This document shows positions 18,484 through 27,245 of a DNA stretch of 64,000 nt, one piece after another. The DNA lies in NCBI GenBank assembly GCA_022360445.1, contig JAKSCV010000033.1, positions 36,210 through 100,209 on the forward strand, written 5' to 3'. The DNA is from Gammaproteobacteria bacterium. Its GTDB lineage: Bacteria; Pseudomonadota; Gammaproteobacteria; UBA5861. Position 1 is the first letter of the stretch. The number at the start of each line of letters is the position of its first letter. A model generated the notes under the pieces. The model worked only from the letters and a program-made list of their open reading frames with translations, made no database searches and had not been told where the DNA came from. The position numbers and the translations under genes were made by a program.

Positions 18484-19839
18484 TTATTTTTTGACGAGCA
18501 TCGTCGTTAAATCTGCTGTATTAGATAGTGTGTCCAACGCTGCGATGCAGGCTACGATGTCTGCCGCATGTGATCTATCACAAATAGGGTTAACCAGGCT
18601 GTGAAATTTGGCTTCCAGCTGGTCCCACTGAGCTTGTAAGTCTGTCCGGGCGATACCCACGTCGGCCTCGCTTTCGTAAGTCTCACCGGATTGGGTTTCA
18701 ACGGTTACGAGGGCCGCCGTTTGAGGTCTTGCTGTACTGGTTTCCACAGAGACTTTATTGCGCAAAGCAACGAGATGACGATCCTTCGCATGCTCGTCGC
18801 TGTAACTGTTCATAGCGGCGGTGTCGATACCGGCTAATGCAAAAGCCGCGGTATGGCGCAAACTGAATTTTGTCTCTAGCCCTGTCTCTGGCGATAGGAT
18901 ATTACAGACTCGAAGAGAGTTGGGGTCCACTGTTACTTGTATGCGAGTAATGGCTTCCGGGCTGAGTTGGTGCTCTCTGTGGATATGTGCGGCCGCCTCT
19001 ATTGCCGAGTGAGTGAGGTAGCAAGCGGCATGGTATTTAAACAAGTTTTCACGGATACGATAGTCATCACTGTCCCCCTTGCCTTTTTCAGGGTTGAAAG
19101 AATCTGTTTGGGTTTCCGCAAACCCTTGTTCGCACTCGATCATATCAGCACGGCTGGTAAAATTCTTTTTGGCCAAGCTGGCAGCCAGTAATCCATTAAG
19201 GGCAGCTTTGCCAGCATGAAAGGGTTTACACATGGTGCCAAACTGTGATTTTAGCCCAGCGGCTTGAGTGGCAGCGATGCCCAGCGCGGTGGCCATTTTC
19301 TGCTCGCTAAGCCCCATGAAGTGACCACAGCCGGCGGCGCTTCCGAATGTGCCGATCGTGGCTGTGGCATGCCAGCCACGATTATAGTGGGACTGCCCCA
19401 TTGCTGCGCCAATGCGGCACTCTGTTTCATAGCCGGCAACAAAGGATTCAATTAATTGTTGGCCGCTAGCATGATGTTGTTCTGCCAGAGCCAGAACTGC
19501 CGGTAGAACTGTGACTGTGGGGTGGCCGGTGAACTGCATATTGACATCATCGTAGTCCAGCGCGTGAGATGCCGCGCCATTAATCAGTGTGGTTTGTTGT
19601 ATTGAAAGCTTTTCACCAAAACCGACAACTGTTGCCTGAGGGTGGCCGCCTTGTTCACGTTCATTTTCGAGCAGTATCTTTGTGAGGGGCTCATCCGCAC
19701 CGGCCAGTGTTACGCCGACCCAGTCGAGAATACATGTTTTGGCGATGAAAACGACGTCTTCAGGCAGCATCTGGTATCGATAGCGCGTGGCGTTTTCGGC
19801 GATGTTGAGCGTTAAATTTTCAGCACCCGTCGTGGTCAC
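18484..19839 (-). CDS. MmgE/PrpD family protein
   Basis: About 451 residues of the MmgE/PrpD family, whose members include 2-methylcitrate dehydratase and cis-aconitate decarboxylase. Conserved active-site elements are SHALDYDDV followed by GHP, a GWHATATIG histidine, and the MCKPFHAGKAA lysine. The start is probably the GTG at 19839: GGAGG ends 6 bases before it, whereas an ATG at 19845 directly abuts GGAGG and a longer upstream reading frame has no ribosome site. It is the first gene of the lyase/CoA-transferase/hydratase operon. No citrate synthase-like prpC or prpB is adjacent, so the methylcitrate cycle is not supported here; the substrate is unknown. Confidence 0.82.
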   Translation of the reverse strand: MTTTGAENLTLNIAENATRYRYQMLPEDVVFIAKTCILDWVGVTLAGADEPLTKILLENEREQGGHPQATVVGFGEKLSIQQTTLINGAASHALDYDDVNMQFTGHPTVTVLPAVLALAEQHHASGQQLIESFVAGYETECRIGAAMGQSHYNRGWHATATIGTFGSAAGCGHFMGLSEQKMATALGIAATQAAGLKSQFGTMCKPFHAGKAALNGLLAASLAKKNFTSRADMIECEQGFAETQTDSFNPEKGKGDSDDYRIRENLFKYHAACYLTHSAIEAAAHIHREHQLSPEAITRIQVTVDPNSLRVCNILSPETGLETKFSLRHTAAFALAGIDTAAMNSYSDEHAKDRHLVALRNKVSVETSTARPQTAALVTVETQSGETYESEADVGIARTDLQAQWDQLEAKFHSLVNPICDRSHAADIVACIAALDTLSNTADLTTMLVKK

Positions 19840-19924
19840 GAGCATCCTCCATAAAAGGTTTATTATGTTTCTTTTTGGTCTGTCCAATCTACCAATAGGC
19901 CTGATTTTTTTCAATCAGCGAGTG

Positions 19925-20650
19925 TTATCTTGGGTTTGGTAAGCTGGGAGCCCATGTCTGTCCATCAAAATATTCAACAGGCCTATATTCAACTTTGTAA
20001 GCCATTTTTCTGCACTGTTTGATCCAATAACCCAGGTAAAGGTGCGGTAAACCGAGCTTCTGTATGTATTGGATTTGCAATAAAACGGCAAATTTTCCGA
20101 GTCCTCTGTTTAAAGCGGTAGGCTCGTAGTAGGTGTAAACGGCCGATAACCCGTCATCCAGGTGGTCGCTGACGATGCCCGCGAGCAAAGTTCCTTTCTC
20201 TCGCACTTCAAGAATTTGCGTAGTAGACCAGTTTGAAAGCAAAAAATTACGGTAGTCTTCTGGCGTTGAATCCGCCATTTCGCCTCCAGAATGACGAGCA
20301 TTGAGGTAGCGCGAGTACAGTGCAAAATGCTCTTCGTAAAAGTCGCCATTGATGGACGTTATTTCCAGGTTGGCGTTTGCTTTCCAGTTTCTTTTTTGGC
20401 TGCGATTTGCCTTGAAATGATCAACAAGAACACGGATCGGTATGCAGGCTTGACACGGCTTGCAGTGAGGCCGGTAGACAAGGTTTCCACTGCGCCGGAA
20501 CCCCTGCTGTGACAGCTGTGAATACAAGGTTAGATTTAAACTGTGCTCTGGATCTAAAAACAAAGAATAAGACTGATTTTCGGGAATGTAGGAACAGGTT
20601 TGAGGACCTGTTAAATAAAATGGTAATAGAGTGTCTGCTACCATAATCAT
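19925..20650 (-). CDS. bpt: Aspartate/glutamate leucyltransferase (Bpt; ATE family)
   Basis: A 241-residue aminoacyl-tRNA-protein transferase that adds leucine to N-terminal Asp or Glu as a degradation tag in the N-end rule pathway. The N-terminal zinc/haem-binding-type cysteines appear in TGPQTCSYIPE and PHCKPCQACIPIRV, and the C-terminal GNAT-like half includes AVYTYYEP and YLGYWIKQCRKMAYK. Start may be ATG 20650 or 20644; neither has a strong ribosome site. In many relatives it sits next to aat and clpA/clpS; here it is alone between the PrpD operon and a small membrane protein. Confidence 0.92.
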   Translation of the reverse strand: MIMVADTLLPFYLTGPQTCSYIPENQSYSLFLDPEHSLNLTLYSQLSQQGFRRSGNLVYRPHCKPCQACIPIRVLVDHFKANRSQKRNWKANANLEITSINGDFYEEHFALYSRYLNARHSGGEMADSTPEDYRNFLLSNWSTTQILEVREKGTLLAGIVSDHLDDGLSAVYTYYEPTALNRGLGKFAVLLQIQYIQKLGLPHLYLGYWIKQCRKMAYKVEYRPVEYFDGQTWAPSLPNPR

Positions 20651-20734
20651 GCCTGTGGAGAAAGTTGAGTTAGACGCATATGGATAGTGCGTTTAGATGA
20701 TATTTAACCGAGCTAGTTTAACAAGGAATTAATC

Positions 20735-21166
20735 ATGAATGCGTTAAAGACGCCCCCATTTTTGTCTAAGACATTTGTTATTTTTTTTGATGCAATGGCG
20801 CTATCCGCCATTTTATTGGCAACAACTTATATGATGTTTGATGCTGGTGTCAGTTCTATTGTGATTCCGGTCGTTTTCTTTTCCGGCGTCATTGTCATTT
20901 GCATGGTATTGGCTGGTGTATACAAAACACGACGAACCGATAAATTACTACAAATCACTGGACGCACTTTGCTTGCCTTTATTGCGGCGAGTGTCCTTTT
21001 GCAAGCAGGCGTTTATTTCGGTGTGTTTACTGGAATGAGCCAGGTTATTACGGGTGTGCCAGTTGCGCTAGCCTTCTTCGCTTTAGGTACACTACGTCCC
21101 TTAACTCTGAAAAAGCAAGGGCCATCAATAGCGCCTCGGGGTGAACAAGGTCAGCAAGGCGCCTAA
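20735..21166 (+). CDS. Small four-helix membrane protein of unknown function
   Basis: A 143-residue protein with four predicted membrane segments (about residues 13-32, 40-62, 78-97, 101-120) and a polar, positively charged tail. AAGGA lies 8 bases before the ATG at 20735, so it is likely real. The GVYKTRRTDKLLQITGRT segment after the second helix resembles the membrane part that precedes the catalytic domain in polyprenyl-phosphate sugar phosphotransferases, but the catalytic domain is missing. I do not recognise a named family. It converges on tyrS. Confidence 0.55.
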   Translation: MNALKTPPFLSKTFVIFFDAMALSAILLATTYMMFDAGVSSIVIPVVFFSGVIVICMVLAGVYKTRRTDKLLQITGRTLLAFIAASVLLQAGVYFGVFTGMSQVITGVPVALAFFALGTLRPLTLKKQGPSIAPRGEQGQQGA

Positions 21167-21188
21167 CCCAGGTTACCCAACGTTTAGC

Positions 21189-21224
21189 ATTTGCTCGAGT
21201 TAAGTGGTTTTAACGCGAGCAAAT
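21189..21224. terminator. Long hairpin at the convergent end of the small membrane protein gene and tyrS
   Basis: ATTTGCTCG (21189-21197) pairs with CGAGCAAAT (21216-21224), and inside that stem GTTAA pairs with TTAAC, giving a long hairpin with one mismatch. It overlaps the last codons and stop of tyrS and lies about 22 bases after the plus-strand gene. No strong U-run follows on either strand, so it is a probable bidirectional terminator or 3'-end stabiliser. Confidence 0.45.
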
Positions 21225-22384
21225 TTGCGTTTTCCTACCTGGTAAATATGCTCAAATCCTGGTTTGATCACTCGGTTTTTATCTGTAATACGCTCACCAT
21301 CAATTCGGACGGCTCCTTGTTTCAGCATTCGCAGTGCTTCGGAGGTACTGGGCACTAATCCACTGGACTTTAGAAGGTTGGCAATGCCTTGCCCTTCTTC
21401 GCCAACGTGAATGACGATTTCTTGAATGTCGCTGGGTATTTGTCCTTTCTGAAAGCGGGCCTTGAATTCTTGAGAGGCCTTTTCGGCCACAGCCAGGCCA
21501 TGAAAGCGCTCCACTAATTCACTTGCCAGCGACGACTTTGCTTCCCTTGGGTGTCCTTCCTTGAGTAAAGCTATTTCTGAGATACTTTTAAAAGATAATA
21601 ATTCATAATAGTTCCACATTAGCTCGTCTGAGATGGACATGATTTTTCCAAACATCTCGTTGGGCGCTTCATTGATGCCAATGTAGTTACCTTGAGACTT
21701 AGACATCTTTTGTGTGCCGTCTAAGCCCACAAGGAGTGGCATTGTAATCACAGTTTGGGGTGTTTGACCCTCCATTTTTTGCAGTTCCCGACCCATCAGT
21801 AAATTAAACCGTTGATCTGTGCCGCCAAGTTCGATATCTGCCTCAAGTGCAACAGAGTCATAACCCTGGATTAAGGGGTAAATAAATTCGTGTATGGCAA
21901 TTGGCTGTCCACTTTTATACCGTTTACTAAAGTCTTCGCGTTCCAGTATTCGAGCAACGGTTTGCCGGGAAGTCAATTGGATAAGCGCAGCGGCACTCAT
22001 TTCGCCCATCCATTGCGAGTTGAAGACAACGCGCGTTTTTTCTGGGTCCAGTATTTTGAAGATTTGCTGCTGGTAAGTTTGGGCATTACGCTGAACTTCT
22101 TCGGGGGTCAAAGGGGGGCGTGTTGTGTTTTTACCGGTCGGGTCGCCAATCATGCCGGTAAAGTCTCCAATTAGGAAAATAATTTCGTGGCCGAGCAGTT
22201 GAAATTGCCTAAGTTTATTAATTAACACAGTATGACCAAGGTGGAGGTCCGGTGCAGTTGGATCAAATCCTGCCTTAACCTGCAAAGGGCGACCTAACTT
22301 AAGCTTTTCAATCAGGTCTTCTTCCAGAAGAATGGCATCAACACCCCGTTTGATTGCACTGAGGGCTTCTTCAAACGGCATCAT
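21200..22384 (-). CDS. tyrS: Tyrosyl-tRNA synthetase
   Basis: A class I synthetase of 394 residues. The HIGH-like motif is HLGH in [11 protein letters not shown] near residue 48, the KMSKS motif is in [15 protein letters not shown] near 228, and a C-terminal S4-type RNA-binding domain carries [16 protein letters not shown] near 350. It charges tRNA-Tyr. The start is ATG 22384 or the adjacent ATG 22381. The gene diverges from the M23 peptidase gene over about 100 AT-rich bases that show no T-box or other leader structure. Confidence 0.96.
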   Translation of the reverse strand: MMPFEEALSAIKRGVDAILLEEDLIEKLKLGRPLQVKAGFDPTAPDLHLGHTVLINKLRQFQLLGHEIIFLIGDFTGMIGDPTGKNTTRPPLTPEEVQRNAQTYQQQIFKILDPEKTRVVFNSQWMGEMSAAALIQLTSRQTVARILEREDFSKRYKSGQPIAIHEFIYPLIQGYDSVALEADIELGGTDQRFNLLMGRELQKMEGQTPQTVITMPLLVGLDGTQKMSKSQGNYIGINEAPNEMFGKIMSISDELMWNYYELLSFKSISEIALLKEGHPREAKSSLASELVERFHGLAVAEKASQEFKARFQKGQIPSDIQEIVIHVGEEGQGIANLLKSSGLVPSTSEALRMLKQGAVRIDGERITDKNRVIKPGFEHIYQVGKRKFARVKTT

Positions 22385-22538
22385 AGATATTTCCCATAGT
22401 GGCGGAATAAAGTAAAATCATCTAATAAATATACAGTTAACAATAAAATACAATATTTTACATTAAAAATACCTTGGTTTGACTACTTGTCATACCGGCG
22501 GTATCTTGGCATTTTCAAAGCGTGGGCAGTCATCAGAC

Positions 22539-24044
22539 GTGACGAAAAAAGTAAGAGGTATAAAGCTGGATTATAGCGATGTTCGATACAGTTCCGCTAT
22601 AGCAGGCCGTAGAAAATCTCATCGCTGGTTTCAAGTTTTTCTGGCTCTGCTTGTACTGGTGATAGCGGTAGTGACAGCAAGCGCTTATACATCGAAGCCA
22701 CAAGTGAGCCAGGTGAGCCTGGCATTGCCGAATCACACAAGTGCTGCTCCTCTTACCCTGGATTCCAGGGATCAGGCGGCAGATCAAGCAAGCCAAGATA
22801 CACAACAGCCTCTTGTGTCCTCTAAATCACAAGAAGTTGCCATACTTTCAAAACCAGTTCAGTTGCCAAGCACACGGTCTCCAGAGTCTGAGATACAAGT
22901 CCCTCAGCCATCAGGCACTTCTTCTGTAGATGCTTCACCATCTTTGTTACGCAAGGTGAAAGCTGTTGTTAAGCCAGGAGATACCCTGTCTGGCTTGTTT
23001 AATCGAAATGGTATTGACGCCAACACCTTATTTAACGTGCTTGAGGTGGGCCCGGTTGCAAATCATTTAAAGCGACTATTCCCGGGTGATGAGTTTCACT
23101 TCACCTTTCAGTCTGATCAGTTTTTGGGTCTTGAATACCCGATTGATGATGAGAATACACTCTTAATTGAACGCTCTGGCGAAGAGTTTACTGCACAGAC
23201 CATTACCCGCTTATTGGATGTTCAGGTTAAATCAGTCCAGGGAGTTATTGAGTCCTCTCTTTTCCTTTCCGCACAAAAAGCTGGTCTCTCAGATGCCATG
23301 ACTATGGAAATTGCGAGTATTTTTGGATGGGACGTGGATTTTGCACTTGAGGTGCGTGAAGGAGATAGCTTTGCGGTGATTTACCAAGAGCTTTACCGAG
23401 ACGGAAAAAAAATCAGGGACGGAAAGGTTCTAGCGGCAGAATTCGTTAACCGGGGGCGTGTTTACCGTACGGCCTATTACAAGATACCCGGCGGCAGAGG
23501 CGAGTACTTTACCGCGGATGGTAAAACATTGCGTAAAAGCTTTATTAGAACGCCGGTCGATTTTGCTCGTGTATCTTCAGGCTTTTCATTAAGTCGCAAA
23601 CACCCGATATTACATACAATACGTGCGCACAAAGGTGTTGACTACGCAGCGGCTAAAGGCACGCCAATAAAAGCCTCTGGAGATGGAAAGATTATCTTTG
23701 CAGGCCGGAAAGGCGGCTATGGGAACACGCTAATCATTAAACATGGTGAAAGATATACGACTCTATACGCACACTTGTCGCGCTTTGCAAAAAATATTCG
23801 CAGCGGGGTTCGTGTCAGGCAGAGCCAGATTATTGGTTATGTGGGAAGTACCGGTCTGGCATCGGGCCCTCATTTACACTATGAGTTCCGTGTGAATGGT
23901 GTCCATCGTAACCCATTGACGGTCAGGTTCCCCGGCGCTGCGCCCTTGCCTCAAGCACACTTGGTAAACTTCAAGACAAAAACGGCTGATCTTTTTACTC
24001 AGCTGGGTGCAATCAGCTCCACAACACAGGTGGCAGAAAATTAA
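22539..24044 (+). CDS. M23 family metallopeptidase with OapA/LysM-like domain
   Basis: A membrane-anchored periplasmic murein endopeptidase. After a short basic N-terminus a single membrane helix (WFQVFLALLVLVIAVVTASAY) is followed by a Ser/Gln-rich linker, then VVKPGDTLSGLFNRNG (an OapA/LysM-like domain) and the M23 domain with zinc ligands HKGVD near the start and HLHYE near the end. It cleaves peptide cross-links in peptidoglycan. The start is uncertain: GTG 22539 gives an MTKKVRGI start, and TTG 22479 extends it by 20 codons without a ribosome site. anmK, a murein-recycling gene, follows after 3 bases, linking wall cleavage and recycling. Confidence 0.88.
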   Translation: MTKKVRGIKLDYSDVRYSSAIAGRRKSHRWFQVFLALLVLVIAVVTASAYTSKPQVSQVSLALPNHTSAAPLTLDSRDQAADQASQDTQQPLVSSKSQEVAILSKPVQLPSTRSPESEIQVPQPSGTSSVDASPSLLRKVKAVVKPGDTLSGLFNRNGIDANTLFNVLEVGPVANHLKRLFPGDEFHFTFQSDQFLGLEYPIDDENTLLIERSGEEFTAQTITRLLDVQVKSVQGVIESSLFLSAQKAGLSDAMTMEIASIFGWDVDFALEVREGDSFAVIYQELYRDGKKIRDGKVLAAEFVNRGRVYRTAYYKIPGGRGEYFTADGKTLRKSFIRTPVDFARVSSGFSLSRKHPILHTIRAHKGVDYAAAKGTPIKASGDGKIIFAGRKGGYGNTLIIKHGERYTTLYAHLSRFAKNIRSGVRVRQSQIIGYVGSTGLASGPHLHYEFRVNGVHRNPLTVRFPGAAPLPQAHLVNFKTKTADLFTQLGAISSTTQVAEN

Positions 24045-24047
24045 TAC

Positions 24048-25163
24048 ATGGAAGGGTTTTTTGTTGGTTTGATGACGGGAACCAGCGCTGACGGTATTGA
24101 TGCCGCACTTGTTAAGTTTCATGGTGAAAAGTGCGCAATTCTAGCAACGCACTACCATAAATACCCTTTATCACTACGAAAAAAAATATTGGCTGTCGCA
24201 GAGGTTAGCAATGATCGGCTGGATGAAGTAGCCACTCTTGATGTTATGTTAGGTGAAATGCTTGCAGTGGCGACTTTAAGCGTGATTGAGAGAGCTGGTC
24301 TCGTGCCAAGTCAGGTCCACGCGATTGGAAGCCATGGGCAAACCATCCGTCACAGAGCTGACTGGCAAAAACCCTTTACCGTGCAAATCGGTGACCCGAA
24401 CACCATTGCTGCGCAGACTGGTGTCCGTGTTGTTTCTGATTTCCGGCGTATGGATATCGCTGTCGGTGGCCAAGGTGCACCTTTGGCACCTGCTTTTCAC
24501 CATGCAATGTTTGAGTCTGAGACGGAAGCCCGTGTTGTTCTTAACTTAGGCGGTATTGCAAACATTACGATTTTGCCGACAGCACTCTCTGGTGAAGAAG
24601 TCACTGGTTTCGACACAGGGCCCGCTAATTGTTTGATGGATGCTTGGATCAGTGCTGTTAAGCAAGCCCCGTTTGATGAGTGCGGCGACTGGGCCGCTAG
24701 TGGGCGTGTGAATCAAGCACTATTGGACCAATGCCTAAGTGATCCTTATTTTTCTCTCGCACCGCCCAAAAGCACGGGGCGAGAATATTTTAATCTCACA
24801 TGGCTTCAAGCGCATTTGAGCCAATTAAAAGATGACATTCCTGCTGAAGATGTTCAAACCTCGTTATGTGAGTTGACCTGCCGTTCGATTACGCGAGCGA
24901 TTGAAAAGCATGCGCCGAGGGCTCAGCACCTTATTATTTGTGGTGGAGGTGCTAATAACCACTTTTTAATACAAAGGCTTTCGGAAATGCTGGGCGCTAT
25001 GAGAGTCGAAACCAGTCGTGTATGCGGTATCGAACCCTCTTGGGTTGAAGCGGCTGCATTTGCATGGCTAGCTCGACAGCGTTTGTGTCGCAAGCCAGGA
25101 AATTTGCCGAGTGTAACCGGCGCGAAGCGAGCGGTTTTATTGGGTGGTATTTATGAGAGTTAG
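24048..25163 (+). CDS. anmK: Anhydro-N-acetylmuramic acid kinase
   Basis: A 371-residue kinase that phosphorylates and hydrolyses 1,6-anhydroMurNAc in peptidoglycan recycling. Family marks are the N-terminal GLMTGTSADGIDAALV, IGSHGQTIRH near residue 86, LNLGGIANIT near 168, GFDTGPANCLMD near 190 and a C-terminal CGGGANNHFLI. It starts 3 bases after the M23 peptidase gene and is almost surely co-transcribed. A strong terminator hairpin follows 40 bases after the stop. Confidence 0.96.
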   Translation: MEGFFVGLMTGTSADGIDAALVKFHGEKCAILATHYHKYPLSLRKKILAVAEVSNDRLDEVATLDVMLGEMLAVATLSVIERAGLVPSQVHAIGSHGQTIRHRADWQKPFTVQIGDPNTIAAQTGVRVVSDFRRMDIAVGGQGAPLAPAFHHAMFESETEARVVLNLGGIANITILPTALSGEEVTGFDTGPANCLMDAWISAVKQAPFDECGDWAASGRVNQALLDQCLSDPYFSLAPPKSTGREYFNLTWLQAHLSQLKDDIPAEDVQTSLCELTCRSITRAIEKHAPRAQHLIICGGGANNHFLIQRLSEMLGAMRVETSRVCGIEPSWVEAAAFAWLARQRLCRKPGNLPSVTGAKRAVLLGGIYES

Positions 25164-25203
25164 CTTGAATACTTCAAGTTTATGAATTAGCAAGTCAAAT
25201 TAT

Positions 25204-25234
25204 AAAGAACCCGCTTTATTGAAGCGGGTTCTTT
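25204..25234. terminator. Bidirectional intrinsic terminator between anmK and hsp20
   Basis: AAAGAACCCGCTT and AAGCGGGTTCTTT form a perfect 13-base stem around a TATTG loop. The plus strand ends in a T-run and the minus strand also reads T-rich after the stem, so it can serve both convergent genes. Confidence 0.9.
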
Positions 25235-25262
25235 TATCTCATACCACTGCTTCTTTAGTGAT

Positions 25263-25775
25263 CTATTCGAGTGATATTTTTTGACGCTGTACTTTTTGAA
25301 CCTTGGGCAGTGTTAGCTCAAGTAGGCCGTCATTAAAAGAAGCTTTGGCTGCATTGGCATCGACTTGGCTTGGCAAGGGAAGTGTTCGGGAAAAGCTGCC
25401 GCTCGATATTTCACTGCGGATATAGTCTCCTTCTTCAACTTTTTCCTCATGTCGGCTCTTGCCGGATATTGAGATGCTGTTTTCAGTGACTGAAACATCT
25501 ACATCTTTTTTATCGACGCCAGGCATTTCTGCGCGGACGATAACTTCTGTGTCTCGGTCCAGGATATCAACTTTAGGCAACTGCGTTTCAAGAGAGCTTT
25601 TGGCATCGAACAAAGAGGGCCACTCTGCACTGAATGGGTGCCGTAAGCGTTGTGGAAAAAAGTGATCAAAAAAATGATCCATATCTTCAAACGCTCTGAG
25701 CGAGTGATGCGCTTTACTTGTTTTTGGTGAACGGGTTTCTTTTACTTCAACGGTTTTTTTCTCTTCAGTAGTCAT
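25263..25775 (-). CDS. Hsp20/alpha-crystallin small heat-shock protein
   Basis: A 170-residue ATP-independent holdase. The alpha-crystallin core runs from about residue 65 (LPKVDILDRDTEVIVRAEMPGV) to the conserved A-x-x-x-n-G-L-L motif in ASFNDGLLELTLPK near 150. The N-terminal region is charged. I chose the ATG at 25775 because GCAGGAG lies 6 bases before it; a GTG 5 codons upstream overlaps that site. The upstream region has a CTTGAGA heat-shock -35-like element, but I could not place a matching -10. Confidence 0.9.
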   Translation of the reverse strand: MTTEEKKTVEVKETRSPKTSKAHHSLRAFEDMDHFFDHFFPQRLRHPFSAEWPSLFDAKSSLETQLPKVDILDRDTEVIVRAEMPGVDKKDVDVSVTENSISISGKSRHEEKVEEGDYIRSEISSGSFSRTLPLPSQVDANAAKASFNDGLLELTLPKVQKVQRQKISLE

Positions 25776-25985
25776 TGTTTTCTCCTGCACTCAATTTTGA
25801 ACAAAAGAACAAGTACACGATTAAATTCTCAAGCACACCCTTTAAGATCATATTGATTTATATCAAAAAAATGTGCTGAATTTGGATCGGTATCGATGTT
25901 CTTTAAGTATGGGTTGGGTGCCGGTGTTTCAAGTCCACTGTCCGATTAAAGGCCATCAGAATCTCTGTGTTGGGCGGCTACTGCA

Positions 25986-27245
25986 CTAAGAAATATGTTT
26001 CATTAAGACCGGTGCTTGTTCGTGAGCGGTGTCCGTTATTTCTGCAGTTTCTGGTGCGGATATTGCCTCCTTCGCGAGCACTTGAAAACCTTGGTTGTAG
26101 CAGTTATAGGCTTCATCCATTTCTCCCGTATCGGCAAGAAGCTTGCCGAGTGCCCGGTAGGCTTCTGCTGATGGTTCAATGGCAATCGCTGTTTGTAAAC
26201 TACTACGTGCTTTACCCCAAAGTTTGGCCTTTGCTGCGAGCCTGCCGAGTGCCAATAGAAGCTTAGGGTTATCAGGAGCCTGTGCTAACCACTTTTCAAT
26301 GTGGGCAACTTGCTTGTCCAGGTTTTTACTATAAACCTTGCCATAAAGTGCAATTAGATCATCATTCCAGTTGTGGTTAATCGCTTCTCGCAGGAGCTGT
26401 TCGGCAGGTTCGTTGACATTCCCCGATATTAATTTTTCTGCATAGCTGGCAATAATATCAGGCTGTTTGTGCGCTTGTTTGGGTAAATTTTGCCACATCA
26501 TGATGGCATCTTCGCTGGTTTGTGCTTCTGACAGTTGGCCTAACCAGAGCTGATGTTCAAGACCATTTGCCATAGTTGTTTGCAGGAGTTTTTGCTTCTT
26601 TAAGCTTGGCATGAGTGTTTGTAGCGCAGACCATTCGCTTAATTCCACATAGGTTTGCGCAAGCAATATTAATACGCTGTTTTTGCGCGAGTTATTGTCA
26701 TCAGCAAGTTTTTCCAGCAGAATTTTTGCCTGCTCAGGCTGTTGTTGAGTCAGTAATAGCTTAGCCTGAATGATGTCTACCGTGGTTTTTTCTTCTGGGC
26801 CGATGTTGGATGCGTGATTAAGTTTTTGGTCGCGCACTTTTATGTGGTGCTGTTGTTCAGCGGAATAAGCATGCAGCACATGACTAATAAATCTTAAATC
26901 AGCATTGCTTTGGGTTTTTGTGAGTAACTTTTCTGCCTGCGAGTAGTTCCCTTGGATGAGTTGTATTAATCCATCGGTTAAGGTTTTTGCGGCATTAGCA
27001 TTGCGCCGGTTTTGCCTGCGTACTTGGAATCGAGTGGGTAATGTTAGCAACCATGAGATAAGGAGTGTGCCTAAATAAAGCACTAGACAAAGGCTAATCA
27101 ATGCGACAGCAAACAAAGCCAACGAGGTTTCAACTACCCATTCGTTTGCATAATTTAAGGTAATAAAGCCTGGCTCGCCATGGAGTAGCATAGCAACGCC
27201 CAAAAACAGCGTGAGCAGAATGAGTGAAAAAATCAGAGCTTTCAT
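25986..27245 (-). CDS. hemY: HemY-type TPR membrane protein of the haem operon
   Basis: A 419-residue inner-membrane protein with two N-terminal membrane helices (about residues 4-22 and 40-66) and a cytoplasmic/periplasmic helical TPR-like region. The sequences QGNYSQAEKLL near 116 and the C-terminal YNCYNQGFQVLAKEA are typical. Proteobacterial HemY is not the protoporphyrinogen oxidase of Gram-positives; it accompanies hemC-hemD-hemX, possibly as a scaffold for haem synthesis. It overlaps hemX by 4 bases (ATGA). Confidence 0.88.
   Translation of the reverse strand: MKALIFSLILLTLFLGVAMLLHGEPGFITLNYANEWVVETSLALFAVALISLCLVLYLGTLLISWLLTLPTRFQVRRQNRRNANAAKTLTDGLIQLIQGNYSQAEKLLTKTQSNADLRFISHVLHAYSAEQQHHIKVRDQKLNHASNIGPEEKTTVDIIQAKLLLTQQQPEQAKILLEKLADDNNSRKNSVLILLAQTYVELSEWSALQTLMPSLKKQKLLQTTMANGLEHQLWLGQLSEAQTSEDAIMMWQNLPKQAHKQPDIIASYAEKLISGNVNEPAEQLLREAINHNWNDDLIALYGKVYSKNLDKQVAHIEKWLAQAPDNPKLLLALGRLAAKAKLWGKARSSLQTAIAIEPSAEAYRALGKLLADTGEMDEAYNCYNQGFQVLAKEAISAPETAEITDTAHEQAPVLMKHIS

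Noticed and set aside
22385..22538. T-box leader for tyrS
   Set aside because: T-box leaders are mainly found in Gram-positives; the region is short and AT-rich with no specifier-loop or antiterminator pattern. The same holds upstream of ileS.
25776..25870. Sigma-32 heat-shock promoter before hsp20
   Set aside because: A CTTGAGA -35-like element exists on the minus strand but no matching CCCAT-type -10 lies at the right distance.
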